Source of the DNA: Hypericum androsaemum
Lineage: Eukaryota; Streptophyta; Magnoliopsida; Malpighiales; Hypericaceae
Direction of reading: 5' to 3'
DNA length: 64,000 bases
NCBI GenBank assembly: GCA_963995505.1
Contig: OZ023195.1
Coordinates: 5,290,109 to 5,354,108 of the forward strand
Of the stretch, positions 1 through 12,126 are shown piece by piece. Every line of letters begins with the position of its first letter. Positions within the stretch are counted from its first letter, which is position 1. Made by a program: the position numbers and the translations under genes. The notes beneath the pieces were generated by a model. That model saw nothing but the letters and a program-made list of their open reading frames with translations. It did not search any database and had not been told where the DNA came from.

Positions 1-2055
1 GGAGTATCTTGAGGAAATTCAGGTGGCCATGGGTTTTGGTGAGAACTGGCGGAAGTGGATTAGAGGGTGTGTCACGGAGGCTAGCTCATTGATCTTGGTA
101 AATGGCTCTCCTACTAAGCTTTTCAAGTTGGAGAGAGGTTTAAGGCAAGGTGATTCGCTATCACCTTTTCTTTTCCTTATGGCAGCTAAAGGGCTTCGTG
201 GTCTTATTGCAAAGGCGACAGACATCAGATTGGTGGATGGGTTTGAAATCTCGGGCTCCCTCTTAAAGCTCAATATTTTACAATTTGCTGATGCACTCTC
301 CTTTTCAGCAAAGTCTCTCACAGAAATTTGATAAATCTCAAGCTTATTCTCCTCTTGTTTGATCTCACGTCCGGTCTTCGGGTAAATCTCTGCAAGACCT
401 CAATTATTCCTATAAATGTCAAAGATGAAGAGGTGCTCAATTCAATTTGTAGATGGGGTGTAACCTGTGATCATCTTCCAATTAAATTTCTTGGCCTCCC
501 GCTTGGTGATGGCAACGATTTTGAATGCTATCGACAAGAGACTCAAGAATTGGAAAGGCAATTTGCTTTCTTTCGGGGGTCGGGTTACCCTAATTAAGTT
601 AGTTTTATCCCACCTCCCTATTTACTACATGTGTTTACTCCTTATGCCAAAGGGAGTTTGTATTGACATCGAAAAGAGTATGCGTCGGTTCCTTTGGTCC
701 GATAATATAGAGGTGGCCAAGGCAGCCTTGATTAAATGGGAGCATGTATGTCGGCCGAAGGATATGGGAGGGCTTGGTCTCGAGTCAATGATGCAGTTAA
801 ATAAATCCCTCCTCTATAAATGGATTTGGAATTTTTGTTCGCAAGAGGACTCGCTTTGGTCCAGTGTTGTGGTTGGTGTTCATTCTTTCAGGCGGACCTC
901 TTCTTTGTCAATTTCTATTTGAAAGCCTGGCAGTAACTGGGAGATAATAAGCAATTTGGTTCTGGAGGGTGACAAACTTAAAAGTGAATTTAGTGAGGGT
1001 CTGCATCTTCTGTTGGGTGATGGTACTAAATTCTTATTTTGGGAGGACATTTGGTTTGATGACATCCCTCTTCGAGAGAAATTTTTCTGTCTTCATATGC
1101 TTTCTAAGCAAAAAATGGCAAGAGTGGTTGAATGTGGTTCTTGGACTGATGAGGGGTGGACTTGGGGACTCCTCTGGTGAAGACCTCTGCGGGTCTTCGA
1201 GGAAGTTATGGCTTAGGAGCTGCAGCAATTTCTGGATGGTGTGAGGCTGCAAAAATATTTGAAGGATGCGATAACATGGCGTTGGGACGACAATGTGTAC
1301 ACTGCCAAGTCCTGATGACGAAGCATGAGGGAACAGAACTTCATGGCTAACCCTCTTTCCATCGAATTGGGGAAGATTTGGATAGATTCGATCCCTTTAA
1401 AGGTCGAATGCTTTATGTGGTTAGCTATCCAAGGAAGGATTCAAACTCGGGATGTGATGATTATAATGAAGCAGATTCAAGCTTGGGAGGCACTATGCCC
1501 ATTTTGCCTTGATGAAGACGAGTCGGCAGAACATCTCTTATTTCTCTGCCCCTTTTTTCGCTCGGTTTGGGACCATTTCGTAGGGCGAAGGGGTCTGGCT
1601 TGGTGTGGTTTCAGTTCCCGGGTTTCAGCGCTTTCGTCATGGTGTGTTTTGCAAGAAGGTGGAATGTCGGAGAAGGTCTGGTATTTGCTTTTCGGGGCTA
1701 CTATTTGGAGCCTGTGGATGCACAGGAACAAGGTAATCTTCGAGGAAAAGCTTTGGGATCGTGAACTTCTCAAACATTCCATTTACTATCGGATGCGCGA
1801 GTGGTTGTTTTGGGCTCGCACGTTAAGTGATAATGGCAATCAGGAGCTTGAGTTGTATTGAGATTCCCTCAAGGTTAGGTAAGACTGGAGATCGAGGGTG
1901 GGCTCGTTTTCTCTTGGTTTTGTTTGGATTGTCTGTTAATAGCGAGCCTGTTCGCTTTTCTTTTAGCTCTTTTATCTTTTCTCTTTTACCCTTTTTCCGG
2001 TGTTCTTTCTTACCGTTCCTCTAATAAAGTGCATTTATTTATAAAAAAATATAAA
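1..2055 (+). mobile_element. LINE (non-LTR retrotransposon) remnant, 3' part
   Basis: Broken reading frames on the plus strand carry the C-terminal half of a plant LINE ORF2. Residues like GLRQGDSLSPFLFLMA (about 150-200) are a reverse-transcriptase block. The catalytic FADD-type motif reads FADALSFS (about 284-307), so one catalytic aspartate is lost. Then come the IKFLGLPLG block (about 480) and, at 1340-1600, a zinc-binding RVT domain with C-P-F-C and an AEHLLFLCPFF block. Frames change at about 330, 470 and 920-1330 and contain stops. The element runs off the left edge and ends in an A-rich tail at about 2038-2055, as expected for target-primed insertion. It is dead. Confidence 0.9.
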
Positions 2056-2807
2056 GAGAAGGAAGGAGATCGTAGCCGATTGCAAGAAACCTAATTTCCC
2101 TAAAATTGGATTGGTAATTGTGGGATTAGGACAACGAAAGGAACAAGTCCTTCCCAATGTGCAGCAACCTAGGGTTCTCTCCGACGGTGAAGGTGGGCAT
2201 GGTGGGAGCCCTAAATCAATTTCCCTCGATGAAAACAGAACACAAAATTTCCCTCAACAGTAATGGAGGCCTTAACGCAGATTTTGAGAGGCTCCAAAAT
2301 CGAAGCGGAGACGACCGCCACCTAGCCTTCATGGGCAGTCCTCAACCTCCCCTAGGGCTCCAAACATCCTTCGGCATTCTTGTCATCACTTTCGCAGGTC
2401 TTTAGCACCTAAACCCGATGCGCGATTGAGAAGGAGATCTCCTCTGTCATCTCCGTACCTGGCGACGCAACCGGCTCCAAGGGCGACGCCATCTAGCACC
2501 TCACCTCCCTCGTGGAGGAGGGGAACCATATGGAGCAGTCAAAGATCTCCTCTGTGGTAGGGGACTGCGAGCCCCTGTGTGGAGGTGGAGTTCAACGAGG
2601 ACAAGGTCCTCAACCCTTAGTGGAACTTGGATAAAGAACTTGGATATTTTTCACGTTTAATTTTAATATTCCTAGGTTTGGCGTTTGGAAGTTGATGAAG
2701 TTAGGTTGATGAAGATGTCAAGACAAGAGGTTGAAGTTGATACTTTTTGATTTTTTATTAAAGGGGATAAAGGTTATTTTCATAAAAAAATAGATGTTAA
2801 CGTTAGT
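2056..2807. other. Unassigned stretch with GC-richer, exon-like parts
   Basis: No gene could be assigned here. The piece from about 2400 to 2640 is GC-richer than its surroundings and reads for a few dozen codons in one frame before stops, which suggests a relic of a coding exon. I do not recognise it. The last 150 bases are AT-rich and resemble the inner part of the TIR element seen near 35.3 kb. Confidence 0.3.
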
Positions 2808-2918
2808 AAAAGACCCAAGAGTATCTAAAACTAAAGTCGGAAGACGGACGATTTTTTTTAAAATTAAGAGACCTGCAAAAGAAAGTGACCAAACACCAAA
2901 AACAAAGATAATTTACCC
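2808..2918. repeat. Single terminal inverted repeat end (MULE-like)
   Basis: This stretch ends in AATTTACCC and matches, with substitutions, the right terminal repeat of the element at 34360-35518. Shared phrases include a 'gaccaaacaccaa' block and the final ATAATTTACCCTT. No matching left end was found upstream, so this is a one-ended remnant. Confidence 0.55.
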
Positions 2919-2920
2919 TT

Positions 2921-3437
2921 AAAAAAATTAACCTCCACCGACATGAATCTCCCAGATCAGGGAACTTACCTTCAAATATCCGGTCAAATCTCGGAGATCG
3001 GACATTGAATCCTAATAAATACATCTTACTAAATTAGGCATAAAGAATTTTACGAATCAGGAAACAGAAATAAAGCTATCGTGACTTGCTAGTTACGTTA
3101 CACTCTTTTCAATTAAGAGGGTGCCTCTCGCTTTTACCCAACTATAAAATATAACCCGTTCACAAAAAAAAACTATATAATATAACCTCGACCCCAACCC
3201 TAACCCTAGCCCCAAATTGAAGAGCCCCAAATTGAAGAAGATGAAGAAGCAGAAGATGAAGAAGCAATGGGCCAGCGGGATAAAAGGAAAAGAGAAGAAG
3301 AAGAATCAATGGGGGGCCGGCGGGAAAAACAGAAAAGAGAAGAAGAGTGGACATTACGCCTTCCTCCTTCACTGCCGAAGGGCGAGTGGGACAAGTGGGG
3401 TGAGGACGCCGTTTATTTCGGGGCCGTAGATTCTTGG
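2921..3437 (+). pseudogene. Gene-family copy A: 5' leader and N-terminus, cut by a retrotransposon
   Basis: The upstream DNA matches 36752-37050, the leader of the intact gene at 37051, including the 'ttaacctccaccgacatgaatc' phrase. A telomere-box run (CCAACCCTAACCCTAG, 3195-3210) precedes the start. The ATG at 3309 opens the same N-terminus as copy H (MGGRRE..., then a VYFGAVDSW motif). Homology stops abruptly at 3437, directly before the TG of the gypsy LTR. The remaining ~90% of the coding region is absent from this side. It is a truncated pseudogene of the unrecognised family described under 37051-38343. Confidence 0.85.
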
Positions 3438-4518
3438 TGTCACGCCATAAAAAATAGGCATGTCAATTGCTACGGGGTAAATTTTTCCCATAAGGCCAAC
3501 TTTATTTCTCAAATTTAAATTGATCCAGAATCTGAAACAGAATCAACTTAAGTGCAACATAAAACTATAATGTCTCAATTATGAAAAATATAATGTCTTA
3601 AATGCTTAGGGATGCATGCCCTCGTCTCGAATTCTCAATCTCGATCCGCCCTCGAAGTGTCTGAAATAAAAATGCGTATTTTGATGAGATATGCAACTCA
3701 ATAAGACGAACAAAATAATACAGTCAAATCAACGACATATAATCACACAAAATACGGTCGTATCAGACTCTAAACACATAACAGACGCAACTCCGGAGTT
3801 CCACTTAGATGCTCATTTCGTTACAGAGCACAGAAACGAAACAAGCTCTCACCACAGGGCACAAATAACTTCCACACTCGCGTAGAGTACAAAATCCTTA
3901 TAGAACTCTATGGGCACAGTAGTGAGGGGATAACCCAACCAGTATAGTACAATATTCGGTGCTGGGTCCCCAAGGACAGATCATACAGAATCAGGTAGAA
4001 TCAGACAGGTACAGATTTCATATACGGACAGGTTTTAGATACGGATATGGAATTTCATATGAGAAATCATACATAGAAAATACAGAGCATATATGGACGT
4101 ACATAGAGCATATACAAAGTTAATACAGAGCATACACGGTCCACATACAGTCAGAAAATACGATGCACATATACACACGAATCTGTACAATCTCGAACAA
4201 GGATTCGACTTACCTCGCCTCCCGCTCCGTTAATTCATGTATCCACTATTCTCTGATATTTCTTTCAGATTTCCTAATGTCTCGAGGTGCAAAGTCAAAG
4301 TCCCCCCCTTCCCTTGGCTCGCCCAGATCAGTCTCTACGCCTAGTAGGAGATAAAACAAAATTTCAGAGAGTGGTGATCGTAGGGTTTTGTCAGTCCTCC
4401 TTATATAGGCCAAGCCTCAGGGTTTCCAGTTGGCAAATTTCAGAATGGTGCCTGGTGAATTACAATCCAATCTCCTACCAGTTTTTGACATTTTCTTTTT
4501 AGTTTTCTGGTCTTTACA
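3438..4518 (-). repeat. 3' LTR of the gypsy element (1081 bp)
   Basis: On the plus strand it begins TGTCACGCC at 3438 and ends TTTACA at 4518, giving TG...CA ends. Directly inside it (4519-4532) is a pyrimidine tract, the complement of a polypurine tract. On the minus strand a TATATAAGGAGG promoter motif lies at about 4393-4404. Five bases at 3433-3437 (CTTGG) are the expected target-site duplication, but the partner copy is missing with the other end. Confidence 0.8.
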
Positions 4519-4559
4519 TTCTATCCCTCTTAAATAAAGTTTATCTTCAAACTTAAATA

Positions 4560-7500
4560 ATATGACTTACGAGTTTGTTCGAAAAATATTTGCTTTGAAT
4601 CTCTGTCTCTAGTTCCCAGGTTGCTTCTCTTTCAGTATGGTTGCTCTATTGTACTTTGACATATCGAATTATCCTTCGATGCAGCTTCTGGATTTTCACA
4701 TCAACTATCCTTAATGGGACTTTCTCATAGCTGGCATCAGGTCGTAGTATTGTTGGAATTTTTGGCACCAATCACCCCTCTCTTGGAACGTACTTCCGTA
4801 GCATTGACACGTAAAATACATTATAGATTCTAGCTAGACTAGGCGGTAGAGCCAAACGGTATGCCAAGTTTTTGATCCGTTCAATGATATTATATGGCCC
4901 AATATACCGCGGACTGAGCTTTCCTTTCACACCAAATCATTTTACACCCTGGGTTGGTGAAACTTTTTGGAACACGTGATCCCCAACTCTAAATTTTAGC
5001 TCTCTTCTGTGGCAATCTGCAAACTTTTTCTATCGATCATGTGCTGCCTGGATCCTCCCTCGAATTATTGGCACCTTTTCAGTCAATTCTTGGAACATCG
5101 CAGGTCCAAGTATCCTTTTCTTGCCCACTTCATTCCAGCTAATAGGGGATCAACATTTTCTTCCATATAGAGCTTTATAAGGGGCCATCCCTATACTTGC
5201 CCGAAAACTGTTGTTGTATGCAAACTCTATCAAGGGTAGGTGGCTTTCCCAATTTTCTCCAAAGTCTAACACACAGGCCCGTAGCATGTCCTCTAACGTC
5301 TGTATAGTCTGCTCAGATTGTCCATCTGACTGTGGATGGAAGATTGTGCTGAACTTTAACGTTGTCCCCATTGCCTCCTGAAGAATCTTCTAAAACTTTG
5401 ACATGAATCTTGTGTCTTGATCAGAGGTGGTAGTCACCAGAATCCCATGCAACCGTACCACTTCTTTAATATAGAGTTCCGCCATCTGCTCCATGGTCAT
5501 ACCCGTCTTATAAGCAAGAAAGTGAGCTCTTTTTGTCAGTCGATCTACTACTACCCATACCGCATCCTTCCCATACAAACTCTTCTGGAGTCCGGTCATA
5601 AAATTTATGGTGATTTTATCCCATTTCCACTCTGGAATATCTAGTGGTTGTAGTGATCCGACTGGTCATTAGTGTTCTGTTTTGACCAGTTGGCATACCA
5701 TATAGCTAGCCACGTAATCTGCTATTTCTTTCTTCATCCCCGACCACCAAAATTTCTACTTGAGATATTGATACATTTTAGTACCCCCAGGGTGGACAGC
5801 GTAAAGGGCAGTGTGAGCCTCTTCAAGTACCATATTCTTTAGTTGCTTCGCGGCTGAAACACAGATCCTATTTCAAAAGTAGAGGTATGAATCAACCTCG
5901 ATATAAAAGTCTTTGGTTAAATCTCCTTGTTCAACTTGGCATCGAATGGCAGAGAGGGTGGCATCTCTGAGTTGCCCCTCCTCCAATACAGTTCGCAAGG
6001 TGGGCTCCACTACTAGGCTTACCAATAACCCTACAGCTGGTCCACTGTCCTCTATTCACAGTCTCTTTAGTTCCTCCACTAGCTCTTCCTGTTCGGTTGC
6101 TTCATAGGCTGCAGTGTAGAAGCCATTCCTGCTCAAGGCATCTGCTACTATATTAGCCTCATCCAGGTGGTAGTGAATTCCCACATCGTAATCCTTGATC
6201 AACTCTAACCATCATCTTTGCCTTATGTTCAGTGCTTTCTGCGTAAATATGTACTTGAGGCTCGTATGGTCAGTGTATATTTTACACTGCATCCCATACA
6301 AGTAGTGAACCACCGCAGCCAATTCCAGATTATGAGTGAGGTAATTCCTCTCGTAGAATTTCAGCTGCTTGGAGGTATAAGCAATAACTTTGTCGCCTTG
6401 TAGAAGCAGACATCCCTGACCCTTCTTTCAGGCATCACTATAGACCACAAAATTTATCCCCTCGCTTGGTAGAGTTAGAATTGGAGCGGATACCAGTCGT
6501 TGTTTTAGCTATTGAAAACTTCCCTCGCATTCCTTATCCCAAGTAAACTTAACCCCTTTCTAGGTCAACTGGGTTAGAGGCAGTGCTATCTTTGAGAATC
6601 CTTTCACAAACTTTCGATAGTAACCTGCCAATCTGAGGAAGCTTCGTACTTCAGACACATTACTAAGTTATTTCCAGTTCATCACTACTTTAATCTTGCC
6701 CGGGTCCACAGAGACTCCCTCATTGGATATCACATGCCCAAGAAAGGTGACTTTTTCAAGCCAAAATTCACTCTTCTTGAACTTCGCATATAATTGCCTC
6801 ATCCTTAGAGTTTGTAACATAGTCCTTAAATGCTCTTCTTGGCTTTCCTTAGTAGGCGAATATACCAGAATGTCATCGATGAACACTACCATGAACCAAT
6901 CCAGATAAGGTCAAAAAATCCAATTCATGAGGTCCATTAATTTGGCAGGGGCATTGGTCAGGCCGAATGGCATAACCATAAACTCATAATGGCCATAGCG
7001 CGTACGAAAGCAGTCAGTGGTACATCCTCTTCTCTGACTCTCAACTGATGGTATCCTGATTGTAGGTCAATTTTGGAAAATTCTTGTGCCCCTCTGAGCT
7101 GATCAAACAAATCTTCGATGCATGGCAGAGGATAAAGATTCTTGATAGTTAGTTTATTAAGCTCTCAGTAGTCCACACACATCCTCATTGATCTATCTTT
7201 CTTCTTGACAAAGAGTACCGGTGCTCCCCATGAGGATACACTCGGGTGGAGGAATCCCTTATCTAAGAGTTCTTCTAGTTGCACCTTAAATTATTTCAAC
7301 TCTGTCGGGGCCATACGATATGGTGCCTTAGAAGCTGGATTTACACCAGGTATTAGCTCTATCTGAAACTCGACCTCTCGGTCTGGTGGTAGTCCTTGCA
7401 CCATGTTTGGAAAAACATCTAAAAATTATTGTATAATGGGTATATCCTCTAGTGCTACCTCCATTCTTGTATCCTGGACCGAGGCTAGATATGCTGTAGC

Positions 7501-7905
7501 TCTAATTCGTACTAATTTTCTTCCTTCAAGAGCTGACACCACCCATGGGGTGGCTTGACCCAACTCACTTTCGTAGTGGAACTCTGCTTCTCCCAGGATT
7601 CGAAAAACTGCTACCTTTCTCCTGCAATCAATTATTGCATAGTGTTTGGCTAGCCAATCCATTCCTATGATCACATCAAATCCCATCATACCCATAACTC
7701 TCAGGTCTCCTTTCAGTTGGCATCCACAGACCATGACTTCATAGTCACCGCAGTGTTGGGTGACAGTAATGATATTGAGTGCTGACTGCCAAAGGATTTG
7801 TACTCTCCTGCTTTACTAGTTTATGCCTCTTCACAAATCTCTCGAATAAGAAAGAGTGTGGAACCAGAGTCAAATAAAGCATTTATTGAATGGCTAGTCA
7901 CTAAT
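4560..7905 (-). pseudogene. Broken gypsy pol: protease, RT, RNase H, integrase, chromodomain-like tail
   Basis: Minus-strand pieces, from high to low coordinate: protease with a DSGS active site (about 7850) and an IIGMDWL block (about 7660); reverse transcriptase with a preserved [11 protein letters not shown] catalytic block (6845-6892); RNase H with [11 protein letters not shown] (about 6270) and ADALSRNG (about 6140); integrase with VVVDRLTKRAHF (about 5540), a SDQDTRF block (about 5410) and FHPQSDGQSEQT (about 5330); then a VSMLRKYVP block (about 4790) and a TWELE chromodomain-type tail (about 4610). Several in-frame stops and frameshifts separate the pieces, so no polyprotein can be made. 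Confidence 0.88.
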
Positions 7906-7909
7906 AATT

Positions 7910-9338
7910 TATATGTCATGATGCCATCTGCCTGTTGAGTGCATAAACTCGTGCTGGCACTCTAGTAGTTGGTGTTGAAGTTCGTGTGGGAACCATCGAT
8001 CGAGCATGATTGGATGTTGTTTCCCGTATTTGGTTGGTTACAGTAGGGATCACTGCTCGGGTGTCAGCCTCTGGGCACCTTGCTATTACATATCCTATCT
8101 TCCTGGAATGAAAGCATGCCCCAGTTATCCATCTGTATGTTTCATTGGTCAATCAGTTTGTAACATCAGAATCTTTAGGTCTCAGTTGAGAGGTTACCGT
8201 TTCTCACCTGCATTGTTCCTCAAAATACTCCCAACGCCTGCATCTTTGACACTAATTAGAATTATTGAGCAAGCTATTGGTCAAGTTGCTACCTCGCACT
8301 AGGTTGTATGGCTTCTTTGAAGCCTCAGGTGTGTGGCTTCTAGCATACTTTCCTAACTTCCTCTTGCTGCTCTCCTTGTCGACTCCATTCCATCGTAGGT
8401 TTTGCTTTACTGCCAATGCTTGAGTCAGTACTTCCGAGTATGTCGGCAGGAACAATGGCATAATATGGTTCCTGATTTCCGTGCCTTGGTATCTTCATCC
8501 AATGCTGCAGCCGACGTGAACACAAATAGCCTAGATTCGCAGCAAATATCATGTCAAACATTTTAACAATGGCACATACCCAATGATTATTTTTGACAGT
8601 ACATACCTAGTGAATTCTCGATCATATTGCATGACCGTCATATCTCTTTGGACAAGGTAGCCAAACTCCCTAGCCTTCTCCCTCTTCAGTGGGGCAGGGA
8701 TGAATCTGCCATAAAATCCCTCAGGAACGCCTCCCAGAGCTGCACTTCCCTTCCTCTTCCCTCTGTCTGGCAGGTTTGCTGATGTATCTCCCACCACCTT
8801 CGTGCATTTCTGACCAGCTGATAGGAAGCATACAGTACTTTCTCACCTTCGTACGAGCAATCTGGAAAATTTTTTCCATCTCCAATATCCAGTTCTTCAC
8901 TTGAATATGATCTGGAACACCATCATATATGGGAGGCTTTACCCACTAAAATTGACGATACCCATTATCTCGAATTACTGATGCTAGCTGCTGTTGTTGT
9001 TGATGCTGAGCTACAAAGTTGGTAAAGACTTGCAGGAGCCCAGCATCAATGGTCACTACAGGTAGTACTACGGGTGGTACTACCCCTAATAGAGTATTTT
9101 CTCCAACAGGTGCCGGTGGTAGTATCTCTTCTACCACTTCTGGCCCGTTCTCATCCTCTGGCTCATCCTCTCCCCCACTACCATTCCCAGTGGGCGGAGG
9201 TGGTGGCAATATTCCCCCTCCTTGGAGTACATTCCCAGTAGCTGTCGGTGGTGGCGGTAGTATTCTCCCTCCTTGGGGTATATTCCAAGTGGCTCTCGGT
9301 GGAAGATGAAGTAGTACTTGTATTTTTATCATTTTCAT
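7910..9338 (-). pseudogene. Broken gypsy gag
   Basis: The N-terminal part (8946-9338, minus) is rich in proline and glycine and has a short poly-glutamine run. It is followed by a PPIYDG-type gag motif and, after frameshifts, an EFGYLVQRDMTVMQYD block (8549-8700). The zinc knuckle near 8100 is degenerate: the middle cysteine of CX2CX4HX4C is lost. The reading frame is interrupted many times. Confidence 0.75.
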
Positions 9339-9400
9339 GACAAAAAATAAAATAAAAAATAACCGCTGACGTCAGCGAGGGGCTCGAAAGTATAATAAAA

Positions 9401-10152
9401 CTAAACTTCGCAGAGTTTTTAATCGATTGTCGAAAGACAGGGGGTGAGAGGCGAATATGCCAAACATTAGAGGCCTGACAATAATTATCCCATAAGATAT
9501 TGTTCTAGATAACCACGAAGTATAAGTTCGAATTATAAAATACAGCAATAATGTTAAATATTTCTTGGTCCTCACGATTCAAGCACAACGACACAATTAT
9601 CTTGAGCACGCTATACCACTAAGCTAATAATCTGACTCTAAGATAAATTAGTCCTACGAATTTTAGGTTCAAATCTTGAAAATATAACGTATTAGAATTT
9701 TTTCCACCTTTTTCTATTTGTTTGAATTTGGATTGGCTAGTAAAATAGGTATTAAATACTTGGTGGTTTAAAAACCACTTATGAGACACGAGGCTGGAGA
9801 CGCTGGAGGATATGTCGGAGAATTCAGCTTCTCTTATTCCAAGGAATTTGAGGAGTTTCCGCCACACAAAAAAGTGACATTAATTATGGGAAATTGAACG
9901 TTTTCTTGAAAAAGAATAATGCCCCATTTTTCACATAATACACCGTCAACATTAGGTGAGCAAAAAGTTCCGTTTTTACCAAATTTTATATTATTTGTAA
10001 AAGACACGATCAATATTTGTTAATTTCATAAATCTCCAGGATTAGAATTAATATTTTAAAATTTAAATACAGAACTTATTTGAGTACTAAATTACAGAGT
10101 TTCTATATCATAAAATAAAATATGAAAAAAATTTATATTCCGTATTATGTCC
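9401..10152. other. AT-rich intergenic DNA
   Basis: No convincing gene, RNA gene or repeat boundary was found. The missing 5' LTR of the neighbouring gypsy element is not here. Confidence 0.5.
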
Positions 10153-10441
10153 TGTTAGGAATTCAGCAAATAGGGAACAAAACACGCAAAGAACACGGAC
10201 ACAAGAGTTTACGTGGTTCGGCCTAATGCCTACATCCACGGGGAGAAAGGAGAACTTTTATTGATGAGTTTCTGAGCCACAAAGCCATACAAAACCTTAG
10301 GGTAACATGCCTTTATATAGAGGCAAACCCTTGTTGTACAAGTAACATATCTAGGTCTAATTAGGAGTCCAAAACCTAGTCTGAATAGAATAGGAAACAA
10401 GCCCACAAAATTTCCTCTTCAATTTCTTGACATCTCTAACA
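10153..10441 (-). repeat. 3' LTR of the short copia element
   Basis: 289 bp with TG...CA ends, the left-hand member of the pair. It contains a TATATAG box in CTTTATATAGAGG (about 10311-10323). Confidence 0.9.
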
Positions 10442-11235
10442 ATCTCCACCTTGGCGAGAAATCATCCCATGGACGAACCATGAAGCTCCATCCGAACTTC
10501 AACAAACTCCACCTTAATGAAAGACCGCCCTATGAAGAACTATGAGAACTTGAGGAATCAAACCGACTCTACCAGCTCCACCTTGACCATAGATACACCG
10601 CCATCAATAATACCATCTCAACTTTCTCACCACCTTAGTTCAATCACTTGGAGCCAGCCCCCAAGCTCGAGCTTCCGAGCTTGCTTGGCGTCTTCCCTCC
10701 AATCTCCATCGAACCCCAACTAGCAAGTCCACCTGCTGAAGCAACCTTGCGACCAATAGACGCGTCCTCTATTTTCTGGTCAACTCCATGCTCCACAACC
10801 TCGAACTGCTTCTCTGTTGGACCTTTTTGCCTCAAACCAATGCTACTTGCTATAGCATACAAAGGGCAACCTTTTGTTCCACCAAGTAGAACCCTCGACA
10901 TGCTTCGAACTCCATTGTTCGGCCTTTGAGTGAGATACCCGATTCGCCCGTGGTGTCACCAACGGCTTCGCATTCCCCATGCAAAACCTACCCAACACCT
11001 TTGACGTGCACGTCCCTTTAGACAACCATAGCAGGGCCCTGCTAACAATGCTTCTCCGAGACAACCATGGCTCCTTGCCAACCATGCCTCCACGAAACAA
11101 CCATAGCTTGCTATCCATGTCTCCGCGAATCTCAACTGCACTCAAACCATCCATGTCAAGCATTTGCTCCCTCATACGAACCAACCTCATATGACCTGAG
11201 CTTTTTCCAACTCCTTCAGACCCATTGATGTGACT

Positions 11236-11805
11236 CTACCTACAATAATGTTCCCCACTAACCTGTAGGTATTCCCTTTCACCCTTCATCCCTACCATCG
11301 CATCCTTCTCCACCTTCATTAGCATACCTTTATAACTATCACTGTTATAATCCAAGGTCCCTAATGAAAAGAGATTACCAGGATGCATTGGACTTGATAA
11401 GACAGAAAGCCAGTCACCATCCGACCCGCCTGAATATGTGGCCATGGTTGTGGATGCAGATCCCTCCTCGTTGTCTTGATCCCCAGTTCGTCCTGGATAG
11501 TCCCCTTCATGCGCCCTTCTCAGCACTTGAAGCCACTTCCATTGAACTTCTTTGACTCCGACCTGGATCCTCTTCCACAACCCAGCTGGTGGCTCCTCAT
11601 CATCCGCCAAGCACAAGCGAATCTTCGCTACCGCCTTGGCCTCCAAATCCTCCCACTCTTGCTCCTCCATCTTCTCGGACTTCTTCTCCGAGAGCGCGAT
11701 AACCATCCCTTGTTGCACGAGGAGATCTTTGACACGCCTTTGCCATAACCCAAAATTCGAAGAACCATCGAACTTCACAAGAGCAAACTTCGCGTCATCC
11801 GTCAT
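11236..11805 (-). pseudogene. Fused gag and GAG-pre-integrase remnant in the short copia element
   Basis: The likely gag start is the ATG at 11805 (MTDDAKFALVKFDGSSNF, a copia gag N-terminus), a few bases downstream of the primer site. After about 80 residues the gag sequence jumps to a segment ending FSLGTLDYNS...MVGMKGE, which is the GAG-pre-integrase domain that normally follows the protease. Most of gag, the zinc knuckle and the protease are therefore deleted while one frame stays open to 11236. Integrase, RT and RNase H are absent. The ORF is open upstream into the LTR (to 11919), which I do not take as the true start. Confidence 0.7.
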
Positions 11806-11832
11806 CCTCCAACCCAAGCTCTTGATACCAAT

Positions 11833-12121
11833 TGTTAGAAATTCAGCAAATAGGGAACAAAATGCGCAAAGAACACAGACACAAGAGTTTACGTGGTTCG
11901 GCCTAATGCCTACATCCACGGGGAGAAAGGAGAACTTTTATTGATGAGTTTCCGAGCCACAAAGCCATACAAAACCTTAGGGTAACATGCCTTTATATAG
12001 AGGCAAACCCTTGTTGTACAAGTAACATATCTAGGTCTAATTAGGAGTCCAAAACCTAGTCTGAATAGAATAGGAAACAAGCCCACAAAATTTTCTCTTC
12101 AATTTCTTGACATCTCTAACA
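11833..12121 (-). repeat. 5' LTR of the short copia element
   Basis: 289-bp partner of 10153-10441, followed by the TGTCC target duplication at 12122-12126. Confidence 0.9.
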
Positions 12122-12126
12122 TGTCC

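Larger units (their letters stand above)
3438..9400 (-). mobile_element. Ty3/gypsy retrotransposon, chromovirus (Tekay/Del-like), degenerate and lacking its 5' LTR
   Basis: Reading on the minus strand, the order is gag, protease, reverse transcriptase, RNase H, integrase, chromodomain-like tail and 3' LTR, which is the Ty3/gypsy order. The 3' LTR is well bounded, but no second copy of it occurs upstream of gag, so the 5' LTR is lost. All frames carry stops or frameshifts. The LTR terminus abuts gene-family copy A at 3438, so insertion into that gene is directly visible on one side. Confidence 0.9.
10153..12121 (-). mobile_element. Short internally deleted copia element with intact LTRs and TSD
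   Basis: Two 289-bp LTRs (10153-10441 and 11833-12121) begin TGTTAG and end CTAACA. The insertion is flanked by a perfect 5-bp target duplication TGTCC (10148-10152 and 12122-12126). A primer-binding site, complementary to initiator-Met tRNA with one extra base (TGGTATCAAGAGC on the minus strand), lies just inside the right LTR at 11820-11832. A purine tract lies inside the left LTR. The LTRs differ at about six positions, so insertion was fairly recent. The inside is only ~1.4 kb, so the element is non-autonomous. Confidence 0.93.

Noticed and set aside
9019..9309. Open frame on the plus strand opposite the gypsy gag
   Set aside because: It is the complement of the proline/glycine-rich gag N-terminus, and codon content follows the minus-strand reading.
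9560..9680. tRNA gene or tRNA-derived SINE (GCTTAGTGGTATAG- and GGTTCAAATC-like motifs)
   Set aside because: The A-box-like and B-box-like motifs lie on opposite strands and no cloverleaf can be drawn.
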